Source: Novosphingobium cyanobacteriorum (GTDB lineage Bacteria; Pseudomonadota; Alphaproteobacteria; Sphingomonadales; Sphingomonadaceae). From it: a DNA stretch of 64,000 bases. Position numbers and translations under genes: made by a program. The notes beneath the pieces are model-generated. The model ran no database searches, was not told the origin of the DNA, and saw only the letters and a program-made list of their open reading frames with translations. The stretch covers positions 186,001 through 250,000 of the forward strand of contig NZ_JAROCY010000003.1 of NCBI RefSeq assembly GCF_029436685.1, read 5' to 3'. Every line of letters begins with the position of its first letter. The stretch's first letter is position 1. This document shows positions 53,939 through 64,000 of the stretch, piece by piece.

Positions 53939-55945
53939 ATGCGCCGACTCGCTTCCGCCCTGTTTATGGCAGCTTCTTTTCCGCTGCCGGTGTTGGCCGC
54001 CGAAGCCGCTCCCAATCCGGACCCGCAGCAGATCGTGGTCACCGGCAAGGGGCTGGAGGCACCGCCTGCCCTGCCCGCCTATGGCACGCAGATCGTGGAC
54101 CGGGACCGGCTGCAGGTGGCGGCATCGGGCCGTATCGAGGATGCACTGTCGGCCGTGGCGGGGTTCCAGCAGTTCCGCCGGTCCGACAGCCGCGCCTCCA
54201 ACCCTTCGGCGCAGGGCGTGACGCTGCGATCGCTGGGCGGCAACGCCACCAGCCGCGCCTTGGTGCTGCTCGATGGCGTACCGATGGCGGATCCGTTTTT
54301 CGGCTACATTCCGCTGTCCGCGCTGGCGCCCGAACGGCTGGCTTCGGCACGGGTGACGCGCGGGGGCGGATCGGGCGCGTTCTCGTCTGGCGCAGTGGCA
54401 GGCACGATCGAGCTGACCAGCGCCGACGCGGATGAATTGGGCCTGCTTAACGCCAGCGCACTGGTGGATGACCGCGGCGAGACTGAGCTTTCGGGCACGC
54501 TGGCGCCAAAGCTGGGCCAGGGATTTGCCGTCGTTTCCGGGCGGTGGGATCGTGGCAAGGGTTTCTGGACAACGCCGGCGGAACAGCGTGGCCCCGCTTC
54601 GGTGCGGGCGCGTTATGATTCGTGGAGCGCGGGTTTGCGCGGGGTGGCGGCATTGACGGCTGACATCGAGTTGCAGGCGCGCGTGGCGGCATTCGAGGAC
54701 AACCGCACGCTGCGTTTCAAGGGCGCAGACACCGGGATGAGCGGGCAGGACGCCAGCCTGCGGCTGGTTGGCCGGGGCCGCTGGCAGTTCGACGCGCTGG
54801 CTTACCTGCAATCGCGCGATTTCCATAACACGGTGATCAGCGCGACAACGTTCCTGCCGACAGTGGACCAGCGCGCCACGCCTTCAACCGGCGCGGGCGC
54901 CAAGATCGAAGTGCGCCCGCCGGTGGGCACGGCGCATGTGCTTCGTCTGGGCGTCGACTGGCGATCCGCCGAAGGCCGCACGATAGAGGACACCTATCGC
55001 TTTGGCGTGATTTCGGGCCACCGCCGTGCGGGTGGGGTAAACAGCACTGTTGGCTTCTATGCCGAGGACGACTGGACGATCGGGCCGGTGGTTCTGACCG
55101 CTGGCGCGCGGGCGGACCGCTGGTCCCAGCGTCGTGGCATGTTCCAGGCAACCAACCTTGCCGGCGTGGCGACGAGCGATCTGCGCTACCCTGCGTTGTC
55201 CGGCTGGGCGGGATCTTTCCGCGGGGGTGCCCTCGTGCACGCGACCACTCGGCTGGACCTGCGCGCTGCGGCCTATTCGAACTTGCGCCAGCCGACGCTC
55301 AACGAGCTCTATCGCAGCTTCACCCTGTTCCCGATCACCACGCAGGCAAACCCTGCGCTGACCAACGAGCGGCTGGTGGGCTTCGAAGGCGGGTTTGACT
55401 GGCGCCCCCTGCCCGGGCTGACGCTGTCGGCCACCGCGTTTGACAACGAAGTACGCCATGCCATCGCCAATGTTACCATCGACGCTACCACCCGCCAGCG
55501 GCAGAACGTGGACAAGGTGCAGTCGAAGGGGGTGGAAGGATCGGCCAGCCTTGCTCTTGGCACGGTGAACCTAACCGGATCGGTCAGCTATACCGACGCC
55601 AGCGTGCGGGCGCCGGGCCAGCGTTATGACGGGCTGCGACCTTCGCAGACGCCAAAGTGGGCGGCCAGCGCCACGGCGGCGTGGCGCCCCAGTGATCGCT
55701 GGGCGCTGGCGTTGACCCTGCGGCATATCGGACTCCAGTATGAGGACGATCTGCAGACGGCAGCCCTGCCTGCGGCGACCACGCTCGACGCTTTCGCGCA
55801 GGTGCCACTGACCGGGCCATTCATTCTCGTATTGCGCGGGGAGAACCTGACCGATGAAACAGTGGTGACGCGCAATTCCGGCGGCACTATGGATATTGGC
55901 ACGCCCCGCACCCTGTGGGCCGGCATTCGCGTAAACCTGCGCTGA
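53939..55945 (+). CDS. TonB-dependent receptor, BtuB/siderophore-receptor-like size
   Basis: The protein has 668 residues from ATG 53939; a longer frame from 53786 covers the operator and is rejected. It has a signal peptide ending LPVLAAEA, a TonB box DPQQIVVTGKG, a plug with RSLGGNATSRALVLLDGVPM and VTRGGGSGAFSSGAVAGTIEL, and a barrel ending TLWAGIRVNLR. The shorter length fits receptors for metal chelates or cobalamin better than the long receptors elsewhere in the window. A cytochrome b561 follows directly, which could help reduce an imported ferric or cupric complex. Substrate is not determined. Confidence 0.9.
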   Translation: MRRLASALFMAASFPLPVLAAEAAPNPDPQQIVVTGKGLEAPPALPAYGTQIVDRDRLQVAASGRIEDALSAVAGFQQFRRSDSRASNPSAQGVTLRSLGGNATSRALVLLDGVPMADPFFGYIPLSALAPERLASARVTRGGGSGAFSSGAVAGTIELTSADADELGLLNASALVDDRGETELSGTLAPKLGQGFAVVSGRWDRGKGFWTTPAEQRGPASVRARYDSWSAGLRGVAALTADIELQARVAAFEDNRTLRFKGADTGMSGQDASLRLVGRGRWQFDALAYLQSRDFHNTVISATTFLPTVDQRATPSTGAGAKIEVRPPVGTAHVLRLGVDWRSAEGRTIEDTYRFGVISGHRRAGGVNSTVGFYAEDDWTIGPVVLTAGARADRWSQRRGMFQATNLAGVATSDLRYPALSGWAGSFRGGALVHATTRLDLRAAAYSNLRQPTLNELYRSFTLFPITTQANPALTNERLVGFEGGFDWRPLPGLTLSATAFDNEVRHAIANVTIDATTRQRQNVDKVQSKGVEGSASLALGTVNLTGSVSYTDASVRAPGQRYDGLRPSQTPKWAASATAAWRPSDRWALALTLRHIGLQYEDDLQTAALPAATTLDAFAQVPLTGPFILVLRGENLTDETVVTRNSGGTMDIGTPRTLWAGIRVNLR

Positions 55946-55965
55946 AAAGAAGGTCCGCCACGATC

Positions 55966-56496
55966 ATGGCCACCACTGCCGACTATGTCCGCTACAATTC
56001 CGTTGCCCGTGCCCTGCACTGGTCGATCGGGGTGCTGATCCTGTTCAACCTGTTTACCGGCATATTTGGCGAAGGGCTTGAAAAGATGTGGGAATCGATG
56101 CCGGTCCACAAGGCGACCGGCCTGCTGATCCTCTTGCTGTCGCTGGTCCGCTTTGGCTGGCGGCTGCGCTGGACCACTCCGGACTATCCGGTGGATTTCA
56201 ATCCGGGGTTCCGCAAGTTCGCCGCCGCCACGCATGGCACGTTCTACCTGCTGATGCTGATCCTGCCGGTCACCGGATGGATCTTCACCTCGGCCGGCAA
56301 GTATCCCCTGTCGTTCTATGGCCTGTTCGACTGGCCAAAGCTGGCACTGACCAAAGACATGCCGATCGTGGGCGCCGCGCACGAGACGCACGAGATACTC
56401 GGCTATGCCTTTGCCGCACTGGTGGTGCTGCACGTTGGGGCCGCGCTGTACCACCACTTCGCACTGAAGGATCCCACGCTGCGGCGCATGCTCTAA
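55966..56496 (+). CDS. Cytochrome b561-family membrane protein
   Basis: This 176-residue protein starts at ATG 55966, 20 bases after the TBDR stop. It has four membrane helices. Helix 1 has ARALHWSIGVLILFNLF with a heme-ligand His, and the others contain VHKATGLLILLLSLVRFGWRLRW, AAATHGTFYLLMLILPVTGW and AHETHEILGYAFAALVVLHVGAALYHHF. These match the prokaryotic b561 (CybB) family, which moves electrons between quinone and periplasmic acceptors. Its pairing with a TBDR suggests metal-reduction during uptake, but this is inference. Confidence 0.92.
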   Translation: MATTADYVRYNSVARALHWSIGVLILFNLFTGIFGEGLEKMWESMPVHKATGLLILLLSLVRFGWRLRWTTPDYPVDFNPGFRKFAAATHGTFYLLMLILPVTGWIFTSAGKYPLSFYGLFDWPKLALTKDMPIVGAAHETHEILGYAFAALVVLHVGAALYHHFALKDPTLRRML

Positions 56497-56812
56497 GCGC
56501 TTGCGCATACTTATTTGCAAAGGTGTGCGCATTGCAGCGCACATCGCACAAGACTTTGATCCAAAGGCCTGATCCCCGCCCCAGCCTTGCGCTGCGACGG
56601 GGATTATTTTGCGTTGCAGCAAATTGCCCGCTTGTCGAAGCGGCGGCCCATGCCCTAGCACTCTGGACGGGAGAACAGGACGAGAGCCGTCGACACATGT
56701 TGGGAAAGATGACGGCCCGGACAAGCTGGAAGGCCGGCGCAATACACCGGAACCTTGGCCACGCGCTGCAGACCGTGGCCCGGGTGCCTTCGATGACAGG
56801 GAGCTTTCGTCC
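56497..56812. other. Intergenic region upstream of the glycogen operon
   Basis: These 316 bases should hold the glg promoter. There is a short AT-richer part near 56500-56520 and near 56605-56630. Weak dyad sequences occur around 56735-56780. No clear operator or leader riboswitch was recognised. Confidence 0.5.
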
Positions 56813-59236
56813 ATGAGCCTCGACCCCGCCCTTACCTCCGGCTCCCGCGCCGCAGAAATCGACGCCCACATCATCGACGTGCTGCGCCACCGCGTGGGCA
56901 AGGACGAACGCGCCGCCAAGCCGCACGACTGGTTCACCGCCACGGTTCTGGCGCTGCGCGACGCAGTGATCGACCGCTGGATGGAATCCACGCGCAAGAC
57001 CTATGATGAGGGCGGCAAGCGGGTCTATTACCTGTCGCTGGAATTCCTGATCGGCCGCCTGCTGCGCGATGCGCTGTCGAACATGGGCCTGACGCGCGAG
57101 ATGGAGAAGGCGCTGGCCGCGCATGGCTTTGACCTGACCACGCTGGAAGATCTGGAGCCCGATGCGGCGCTGGGCAACGGCGGCCTCGGGCGGCTGGCGG
57201 CGTGTTTCATGGAAAGCCTCGCCAGCCTGGACATCCCCGCATACGGCTATGGCATCCGCTACAAGAACGGGATGTTCCGCCAGCGCATCGATGACGGCTG
57301 GCAGGTTGAACTGCCCGAAACCTGGCTGAGCCACGGCAATCCTTGGGAATTCGACCGTCGCGAAAGCGCCTACCGCATCGGCTTCGGCGGCGAAGTCGTG
57401 GATCGTGGCGACGGCGTGGAATGGGTGCCGGCCGAGCAGGTGGAGGCTTATGCAGTCGATACCCCGGTGGTCGGCTGGCGCGGCAAGCGGGTGAACACGC
57501 TGCGGCTGTGGACCGCGGCGGCGCTCGATCCCATCCGGCTCGATGCTTTCAACGCGGGCGACCACGTGGGCGCACTGGTGGAAGAAGCGCGCGCAGATGC
57601 GCTGGTGCGCGTGCTCTATCCCGCGGACAGCACCCCCGCGGGGCAGGAGCTGCGGCTGCGGCAGGAGTATTTCTTCACCTCCGCCTCGATCCAGGACATC
57701 ATCCGCCGCCACGTGCAGTATCACTGCGACGTGCGCACCCTGCCAGACAAGGCGGCGATCCAGCTGAACGACACGCACCCGGCTGTGGCCGTGGCCGAGA
57801 TCATGCGCCTGCTGGTGGACGTGCACGGACTGGAGTTCAACGAGGCGTGGGACGTGACGCGGCGCACCGTGGCCTACACCAACCACACCCTGCTGCCCGA
57901 AGCGCTAGAGAGCTGGCCGCTGCCCCTGTTCGAGCGGCTGCTGCCCCGGCACATGCAGATCGTCTACGCCATCAACAGCCGCGTGCTGCGCGAGGCGCGC
58001 AAGACCGGGATGGACGACCGCGCCATCGCTGCGATCAGCCTGATCGATGAGCACGGCGAGCGCCGCGTGCGCATGGCCAACCTGGCCTTCTGCGGCGCGC
58101 ATTCGGTGAACGGCGTGGCCGCGCTGCATACCGAGTTGATGAAGACCACGGTCTTTTCCGATCTCCACGCGCTCTATCCGCACAAGATCAACAACAAGAC
58201 CAACGGCGTCACCCCGCGCCGCTGGTTGCAGCAGTGCAACCCCGGCCTTGTCGGCGTGCTGAAGGACGCGATCGGGCCCGCGTTCCTTGACGATGCGGAA
58301 AAGCTGGTCGAACTGAATGCGCTGGCCGATGACGCTGCGCTGGGCGAGCGCATCGCCGAGGTGAAGCGCGCCAACAAGGTGGCGCTGGCGCGGCACCTGA
58401 AAGAGCTGACCGGTGTACGGATTGATCCCGATGCGCTGTTCGACGTGCAGATCAAGCGCATTCACGAATACAAGCGCCAGTTGCTGAATCTGATCGAAAC
58501 GGTCGCGCTGTATGACCAGATCCGCAGCCATCCGGAGCGCGACTGGGTGCCACGCGTGAAGATATTCGGCGGCAAGGCGGCGCCGAGCTATCACAACGCC
58601 AAGCTGATCATCAAACTGGCCAACGACATCGCGCGGCGCGTCAATTCCGATCCATCGGTAGGCGGGCTGCTGAAAGTCGTGTTCGTGCCCAACTACAACG
58701 TGACGCTGGCTGAGCGCATCATTCCGGCAGCCGATCTATCGGAACAGATCAGCACCGCCGGCATGGAGGCGAGCGGAACCGGCAACATGAAGTTCGCCCT
58801 CAACGGCGCGCTGACCATCGGCACGCTTGATGGCGCAAACATCGAGATCAAGGACCGGGTGGGCGACGACAACATCGTGATCTTCGGCCTGACCGCCGAC
58901 GAAGTGCTGGAACAGCGCACCACCGGATACAACCCGCGCAAGGTGATCGAAGGCAGCAAGGAATTGCAGCAGGCGATCAACGCCATCGCCAGCGGCGTGT
59001 TCAGTCCCGACGACCCGAACCGCTACGCCGCCCTGATGGGCGGAATCTATGACAGCGACTGGTTCCTGGTGGCGGCGGACTTCGATTCCTATCACGCAGC
59101 GCAGCGTGGAGTGGATCGGCGCTGGGAAGACCAGCCTGGCTGGCGCGCCAGCGCGATCCGGAACATCGCGAACGTCGGCTGGTTTTCATCCGACCGCACC
59201 ATTGGCGAATATGCCCGTGATATCTGGGGGGTTTGA
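56813..59236 (+). CDS. glgP: Glycogen/maltodextrin phosphorylase
   Basis: The protein has 807 residues from ATG 56813 behind AGGGAG; the open frame upstream is intergenic. It has EPDAALGNGGLGRLAACFMESLA and the PLP-Lys region EASGTGNMKFALNGALTIGTLDGAN near residue 660, the GT35 family signature. It cleaves alpha-1,4 glucans with phosphate to give glucose 1-phosphate in the cytoplasm. It is the first gene of glgP-glgB-glgC-glgA, nine bases before glgB, so synthesis and breakdown enzymes share one transcript. Confidence 0.96.
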   Translation: MSLDPALTSGSRAAEIDAHIIDVLRHRVGKDERAAKPHDWFTATVLALRDAVIDRWMESTRKTYDEGGKRVYYLSLEFLIGRLLRDALSNMGLTREMEKALAAHGFDLTTLEDLEPDAALGNGGLGRLAACFMESLASLDIPAYGYGIRYKNGMFRQRIDDGWQVELPETWLSHGNPWEFDRRESAYRIGFGGEVVDRGDGVEWVPAEQVEAYAVDTPVVGWRGKRVNTLRLWTAAALDPIRLDAFNAGDHVGALVEEARADALVRVLYPADSTPAGQELRLRQEYFFTSASIQDIIRRHVQYHCDVRTLPDKAAIQLNDTHPAVAVAEIMRLLVDVHGLEFNEAWDVTRRTVAYTNHTLLPEALESWPLPLFERLLPRHMQIVYAINSRVLREARKTGMDDRAIAAISLIDEHGERRVRMANLAFCGAHSVNGVAALHTELMKTTVFSDLHALYPHKINNKTNGVTPRRWLQQCNPGLVGVLKDAIGPAFLDDAEKLVELNALADDAALGERIAEVKRANKVALARHLKELTGVRIDPDALFDVQIKRIHEYKRQLLNLIETVALYDQIRSHPERDWVPRVKIFGGKAAPSYHNAKLIIKLANDIARRVNSDPSVGGLLKVVFVPNYNVTLAERIIPAADLSEQISTAGMEASGTGNMKFALNGALTIGTLDGANIEIKDRVGDDNIVIFGLTADEVLEQRTTGYNPRKVIEGSKELQQAINAIASGVFSPDDPNRYAALMGGIYDSDWFLVAADFDSYHAAQRGVDRRWEDQPGWRASAIRNIANVGWFSSDRTIGEYARDIWGV

Positions 59237-59245
59237 CGCCAACAC

Positions 59246-61423
59246 ATGAAGCCATCGGCAGAAGCCATCGAAGCCCTGCTGAGCGGGACGCACGCGGACC
59301 CGTTTGCACTTCTTGGCATCCATGACGGGCCGGTGGGGCCGTTTGCGCGGGCGATCCTGCCCGGCGCGCTGACGGCGGAGGCGTTCTCGCTTGATGGCAC
59401 CCTGCTGGGCCCGGTGGAGCGGGTGGATGCGCGCGGCCTGTTTGAAGGCGTGGTGAAAGGGCCGCGCCAGCCGGTGAAGTATCGCTGTGCGCATGGGCCG
59501 CACCACTGGTGGGTGACCGATGCCTACAGCTTCGGCCCGGTCCTTGGGCCGATGGATGATTTCCTGATTGCCGAAGGGACCCACCTGCGCCTGTTCGACA
59601 AGCTGGGCGCGCATGTGATCGATCACGAAGGTGCCAGCGGCGTGCACTTTGCGGTGTGGGCGCCCAATGCGCAGCTCGTCAGCGTGGTTGGTGATTTCAA
59701 CGATTGGGACCACCGCCGCCACCCGATGCGCCGCCGCGCGGACATCGGGGTATGGGAACTGTTCGTGCCCGACATCGGCACCGGGCGCGCCTACAAGTAC
59801 CGCATCGTTGGCCCCGATGGCGCAGTTCAGCCACTGAAGGCCGACCCTTACGCGTTTTTTTCCGAATTGCGCCCGGCGACTGCGTCGATCGTGGCGCAAG
59901 CGGGCAAGGGCGATGAATGGTCGGACGATGCGCACCGCGCGCATTGGTCGAAAGCCGACCCTCGGCGCGAACCGATGGCGATCTATGAAGTCCACCCCGG
60001 ATCGTGGCGAAAGCCGGATGGCCGCGAGTTCCTGAGCTGGGACGAACTCGCTGATCAGCTGATCCCCTACTGTGCCGACATGGGCTTCACCCATATCGAG
60101 TTCATGCCGGTGAGCGAGCATCCCTATGATCCGTCATGGGGATACCAGACGACCGGGCTCTATGCGCCATCGGCCCGGTTCGGCGGGCCTGACGGGTTCG
60201 CGCGCTTCGTCGATGGCGCGCATCGCGCCGGGCTGTCGGTGCTGATCGACTGGGTCCCGGCGCACTTCCCCACCGATGCGCACGGCCTCGCCCGCTTCGA
60301 CGGCACCGCGTTGTATGAGCACGAGGACCCGCGGCTGGGCTTCCACCCGGACTGGAACACCGCGATCTACAACTTCGGGCGCCGCGAGGTGGAGGCCTTC
60401 CTCGTCAACAACGCGCTGTTCTGGGCGGAGAAATACCACATCGACGGCCTGCGCGTGGATGCCGTCGCCTCGATGCTGTATCGCGATTATTCGCGCAACG
60501 CGGGCGAATGGATCCCCAATGCCGAGGGCGGGCGCGAGAACTGGGAAGCGGTGCATTTCCTGCAGGCGATGAACCGCGCGGTCTATGGCCAGCATCCCGG
60601 CGTGGCGACCATCGCCGAGGAAAGCACCGCCTGGCCCGGCGTGACCATGCCCACGCACGAAAAGGGGCCCAAAGAAGGTGGATTGGGCTTCGGCTTCAAG
60701 TGGAACATGGGCTTCATGCACGATACGCTGAAGTACATGGCGCGCGATGCCGTCCATCGCCGCTATCACCACGACGAGATCACCTTCGGGCTGATGTACG
60801 CCTTTACCGAGAACTTCGTGCTGCCGCTGAGCCATGACGAAGTGGTTCACGGCAAGGGCAGCCTGCTCAACAAGATGAGCGGCGCGGACGATTGGCAGAA
60901 GTTTGCCTCCCTGCGCGCCTATTACGGGCTGATGTGGGGCTATCCGGGCAAGAAGCTGCTGTTCATGGGGCAGGAGTTCGCCCAGCGGCGCGAATGGAGC
61001 GAAGCGCGCTCGCTCGATTGGGACCTGCTGCAATACGAACCGCATGCAGGGATGCAGCGATGGGTCAGGGACCTGAACGCTGCCTACAAGGCGCACAAGG
61101 CGCTGCACGCCCGCGATTGCGAGGTCGAGGGATTCGAATGGCTGGTGGTTGAAGACGCGCAGGCCAGCGTATTTGCGTGGCTGCGCATGGCGCCGGGCGA
61201 AGCGCCGGTGGCGGTCGTATCCAACATGACGCCGCAGGTGCACGATCACTATCGCCTGCCGCTGCCGCACGATGGCCGCTGGACCGAAGTGCTGAACAGC
61301 GACGCGGCGATCTATGGCGGATCGGGCCAGGGCAACATGGGCGGCGTCGAGGCGCGCGATGGCGCGGCCTTCGTGGTGCTGCCACCGCTTTCCACAGTGA
61401 TGTTCCAGTACGTGGGCAATTGA
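59246..61423 (+). CDS. glgB: 1,4-alpha-glucan branching enzyme
   Basis: This 725-residue protein has an N-terminal extra domain, a CBM48 module ([24 protein letters not shown]) and a GH13 barrel with the catalytic blocks [36 protein letters not shown] (nucleophile Asp), [10 protein letters not shown] (acid Glu) and [15 protein letters not shown]. It introduces alpha-1,6 branches in glycogen. It lies between glgP and glgC with gaps of 9 and 22 bases. Confidence 0.96.
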   Translation: MKPSAEAIEALLSGTHADPFALLGIHDGPVGPFARAILPGALTAEAFSLDGTLLGPVERVDARGLFEGVVKGPRQPVKYRCAHGPHHWWVTDAYSFGPVLGPMDDFLIAEGTHLRLFDKLGAHVIDHEGASGVHFAVWAPNAQLVSVVGDFNDWDHRRHPMRRRADIGVWELFVPDIGTGRAYKYRIVGPDGAVQPLKADPYAFFSELRPATASIVAQAGKGDEWSDDAHRAHWSKADPRREPMAIYEVHPGSWRKPDGREFLSWDELADQLIPYCADMGFTHIEFMPVSEHPYDPSWGYQTTGLYAPSARFGGPDGFARFVDGAHRAGLSVLIDWVPAHFPTDAHGLARFDGTALYEHEDPRLGFHPDWNTAIYNFGRREVEAFLVNNALFWAEKYHIDGLRVDAVASMLYRDYSRNAGEWIPNAEGGRENWEAVHFLQAMNRAVYGQHPGVATIAEESTAWPGVTMPTHEKGPKEGGLGFGFKWNMGFMHDTLKYMARDAVHRRYHHDEITFGLMYAFTENFVLPLSHDEVVHGKGSLLNKMSGADDWQKFASLRAYYGLMWGYPGKKLLFMGQEFAQRREWSEARSLDWDLLQYEPHAGMQRWVRDLNAAYKAHKALHARDCEVEGFEWLVVEDAQASVFAWLRMAPGEAPVAVVSNMTPQVHDHYRLPLPHDGRWTEVLNSDAAIYGGSGQGNMGGVEARDGAAFVVLPPLSTVMFQYVGN

Positions 61424-61445
61424 GACCGGGGGACGGAGAAGGACG

Positions 61446-62708
61446 ATGAGGGACAGGACGCAGGGTCAACCGCTGGCGCGCGACGCCATGGCCTATGTGC
61501 TCGCAGGCGGACGCGGCAGCCGGTTGAAGGAGCTGACCGACAACCGTGCAAAGCCGGCGGTCTATTTCGGCGGGATGAGCCGGATCATCGACTTCGCGCT
61601 TTCAAACGCGATCAATTCGGGCATCCGCCGCATCGGCGTGGCCACCCAGTACAAGGCGCATTCGCTGATCCGGCACATGAACCGTGCGTGGAACTTCATG
61701 CGCCCGGAGCGCAACGAAAGCTTCGACATCCTGCCGGCATCGCAGCGTGTTTCGGAGCATCAGTGGTACGAAGGCACTGCCGATGCCGTGTACCAGAACA
61801 TCGACATCATCGAGGGCCACGCGCCCAAGTACATGGTCATCCTGGCGGGCGACCACATCTACAAGATGGACTATGAATTGATGCTGCAGCAGCACGTCAA
61901 TTCGGGGGCTGACGTGACCGTGGGCTGCCTGGTGGTGCCGAAGAAGGACGCCACCGGGTTCGGCGTGATGGCGGTAGACGGCCAGAGCGTGATCACCGAC
62001 TTCGTGGAAAAGCCGTCTGATCCGCCAACCATCCCCGGCGATCCGGCGCATTCGCTGGCTTCGATGGGCATCTATGTGTTCGAAACGAAGTTCCTGTTCG
62101 AACAGCTGCGCCGCGATGCCGCCGATCCGGATTCCAAGCGTGATTTCGGTGGGGACATCATCCCCTACATCGTGAAGCACGGCAAGGCAGTGGCCCACCG
62201 CTTCACCGACAGCTGCATTCGTGCGGCCGAGGAGATCGAGGAATACTGGCGCGACGTGGGCACGCTCGACGCCTATTTCGAGGCGAACCTCGATCTGACC
62301 GACACGGTGCCCAAACTCAACATGTATGACCGCGACTGGCCGATCTGGACCGACCAGGTCGTGGCCGCTCCGGCCAAGTTCGTGCATGACGAGGATGGCC
62401 GCCGGGGCATGGCGATCTCCTCCCTGATCTCGCAGGACTGCATCGTTTCGGGCGCAGTGGCGAAGAAATCGCTGCTGTTCACCGGCGTGAAGATGGGATC
62501 GTGGTCCAGCGTGACCGAGGGCGTGATCCTGCCTTACTGCAACATCGGTCGCGGCGCGCGGTTGAGCAAAGTGATCCTCGATTCCGGGGTGCGCATTCCG
62601 GAAGGCCTGATCGTGGGCGAAGATCCGGTGCTCGACGCCCAGCGTTTCCGCCGGACGGAGAACGGCGTGTGCCTGATCACCAAGGCGATGATCGAACGGT
62701 TGAAATGA
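61446..62708 (+). CDS. glgC: Glucose-1-phosphate adenylyltransferase
   Basis: This 420-residue protein has the nucleotide-binding N-terminus [28 protein letters not shown], the catalytic segment [16 protein letters not shown] and the substrate segment VEKPSDPP, plus a C-terminal left-handed beta-helix. It makes ADP-glucose, the committed step of glycogen synthesis, and is usually allosterically controlled by fructose 6-phosphate/pyruvate in alphaproteobacteria. Its stop overlaps the glgA start (ATGA). Confidence 0.96.
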   Translation: MRDRTQGQPLARDAMAYVLAGGRGSRLKELTDNRAKPAVYFGGMSRIIDFALSNAINSGIRRIGVATQYKAHSLIRHMNRAWNFMRPERNESFDILPASQRVSEHQWYEGTADAVYQNIDIIEGHAPKYMVILAGDHIYKMDYELMLQQHVNSGADVTVGCLVVPKKDATGFGVMAVDGQSVITDFVEKPSDPPTIPGDPAHSLASMGIYVFETKFLFEQLRRDAADPDSKRDFGGDIIPYIVKHGKAVAHRFTDSCIRAAEEIEEYWRDVGTLDAYFEANLDLTDTVPKLNMYDRDWPIWTDQVVAAPAKFVHDEDGRRGMAISSLISQDCIVSGAVAKKSLLFTGVKMGSWSSVTEGVILPYCNIGRGARLSKVILDSGVRIPEGLIVGEDPVLDAQRFRRTENGVCLITKAMIERLK

Positions 62709-64000
62709 CGCTGAAGGTCCTTTCCATCGCGTCCGAGGCAGTGCCGCTGGTAAAGACCGGCGGGCTGGCCGACGTGGCAGGTGCCCTGCCCGCCGCCGTC
62801 GCGCCGCATGGCGTGGCGATGACCACGATGATCCCCGGATACCCGCAGGTCCTCAAGGCGATCGGCAAGGCCAAGGCGGTCCACGCCTGGCCTTCGCTGC
62901 TGGGTGACCCGGCGCGACTGCTGGCAGCAAAGATCGGCGATCAGCCGCTGCTGGTGCTTGATTGCCCGGGCCTGTTTGCGCGCGATGGCGGGCCTTACGT
63001 GGATGGCTTCGGCAAGGACTGGGGCGACAATTGGCAGCGCTTTGCCGCCTTCGCCCGTGCCGCCGCCGATGTGGCTTCGGGTGCGGTGAAGGGCCTGCAG
63101 TTCGACCTAGCCCACGCGCATGACTGGCAGGCGGGGATGGTGCCGGCCTACCTGCGCTTCGGCCCGGCCGTCCGCACGGTGCCTTCGGTGATGACCATCC
63201 ACAACATGGCGTTCCAGGGGCATTACGGCGCAGATGTGTTTCCGCAGCTGGGCCTGCCGCCAGAAGCCTGGTCGATGCACGGGGTGGAATATCACGGCGG
63301 CGTCGGCTTCCTGAAGGCGGGACTGGAAGCGGCGACCGCGATCACCACGGTGAGCCCGACCTATGCGCGCGAGATCCGCGAACGCGAGTTCGGCATGGGG
63401 CTGGAAGGCCTGATCCGCAGCCGGGGTGACCGCGTCCACGGCATCGTCAACGGGATCGACCCGGCGGACTGGAACCCGGAGAGCGATCCCGCCCTCCCCG
63501 CGCGCTATTCATGGCGCTCACTGGGCAAGCGCGCGGCGAACCGCAAGGCGCTGGCCGCCGAGTTCGGGCTGGACGCGGGCGACGGGCCGCTGTTCGTGGT
63601 GATCACCCGGCTGACCTGGCAGAAGGGTATGGACGTGCTGCTGGAGGTGATCGACCACATGGTCGGGCTCGGCGGTCGGCTGGCGCTGCTGGGATCTGGC
63701 GATCCCGCGCTGGAGGCAGGGTTTCATGCCGCCGCCGCGCGCCACCCCGGCAAGGTGGGCGTGCGCATCGGCTATGACGAGGCGCTGTCGCATCGCATGC
63801 AGGCAGGCGGTGATGCGATCCTCGTGCCCAGCCGCTTCGAACCTTGCGGGCTGACCCAGCTCTATGGACTCGCCTATGGCTGCGTGCCGGTGGTGAGCCG
63901 CACCGGGGGCCTTGCCGATACGGTGGTGGACGCCAACCTGGCGGCCATTGCTGCGGGTGCAGCCACCGGCGTGCAGTGCAATGCGGTCAACTATGCCGCG
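62705..64000 (+). CDS. glgA: Glycogen synthase (partial, C-terminus off the window)
   Basis: ATG 62705 overlaps the glgC stop by 4 bases, and the frame stays open to the end of the window (432 codons; the full protein is usually about 480). It has the ADP-glucose-binding motif [17 protein letters not shown] at the N-terminus, [32 protein letters not shown] and the GT5 C-terminal block [18 protein letters not shown]. It extends alpha-1,4 glucan chains from ADP-glucose. Only the last few dozen residues are missing. Confidence 0.95.
   Translation, partial: MTLKVLSIASEAVPLVKTGGLADVAGALPAAVAPHGVAMTTMIPGYPQVLKAIGKAKAVHAWPSLLGDPARLLAAKIGDQPLLVLDCPGLFARDGGPYVDGFGKDWGDNWQRFAAFARAAADVASGAVKGLQFDLAHAHDWQAGMVPAYLRFGPAVRTVPSVMTIHNMAFQGHYGADVFPQLGLPPEAWSMHGVEYHGGVGFLKAGLEAATAITTVSPTYAREIREREFGMGLEGLIRSRGDRVHGIVNGIDPADWNPESDPALPARYSWRSLGKRAANRKALAAEFGLDAGDGPLFVVITRLTWQKGMDVLLEVIDHMVGLGGRLALLGSGDPALEAGFHAAAARHPGKVGVRIGYDEALSHRMQAGGDAILVPSRFEPCGLTQLYGLAYGCVPVVSRTGGLADTVVDANLAAIAAGAATGVQCNAVNYAA

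Overview
The window is high-GC DNA from a free-living alphaproteobacterium. It most resembles a Novosphingobium/Sphingomonas-type sphingomonad. The support is three TonB-dependent receptors (TBDRs), TPR-sulfotransferases next to TBDRs, the DUF2849/DUF934 sulfite-reductase operon, aromatic-acid genes (pobA, hydroxycinnamoyl-CoA hydratase-lyase, vanillin dehydrogenase) and dispersed GC-rich palindromes. No rRNA, tRNA, CRISPR array, transposase or phage gene was seen. The species assignment is inference.

Layout. 1-3146: a TIM-barrel protein (cut by the window edge) and a DUF6379-like small subunit, divergent from a GMC flavoprotein; together these look like a C-glycoside deglycosidase locus. 3263-5704: a small exported protein, queF, a 157-bp palindromic element and a proline-rich membrane protein. 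5803-12917: sulfur metabolism, with sseA, metC and mscS followed by the tightly packed cobA-DUF2849-cysI-DUF934-cysH operon. 13039-18407: a diguanylate cyclase, a globin-coupled chemotaxis-like sensor, an ABC1 kinase and a PAP2 phosphatase. 18633-21617: uvrA carrying an in-frame palindromic repeat insertion. 21928-24345: an orphan RTX protein, then about 0.8 kb of repeat-rich DNA.

25170-28197: pobR/pobA (4-hydroxybenzoate to protocatechuate) and an atypical response regulator. 28362-34972: a TBDR, a TPR-sulfotransferase, an APC transporter, a lipoprotein and a 58-residue membrane protein. 35055-40064: a CrtI-like oxidoreductase, a Rieske oxygenase, a divergent TetR regulator with a clear operator, and an M20 peptidase. 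40201-42494: a hydroxycinnamoyl-CoA hydratase-lyase and a vanillin-type dehydrogenase (ferulate to vanillate side-chain removal), then a possible small transcript with a strong terminator.

43181-53297: a leftward operon TBDR, TPR-sulfotransferase, cytochrome c, Tat-exported flavin amine oxidase, with a divergent exported RidA-family protein and a nearby hybrid kinase/LuxR regulator pair. This reads as a periplasmic amine-oxidation system that passes electrons to cytochrome c, and it is the most interesting candidate system here together with the deglycosidase-like locus. 53547-56496: a small HTH protein, a TBDR and a cytochrome b561. 56813-64000: the glycogen operon glgP-glgB-glgC-glgA, with glgA cut by the window end.

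Functional calls rest on motifs and family resemblance read by eye; no database search was run.
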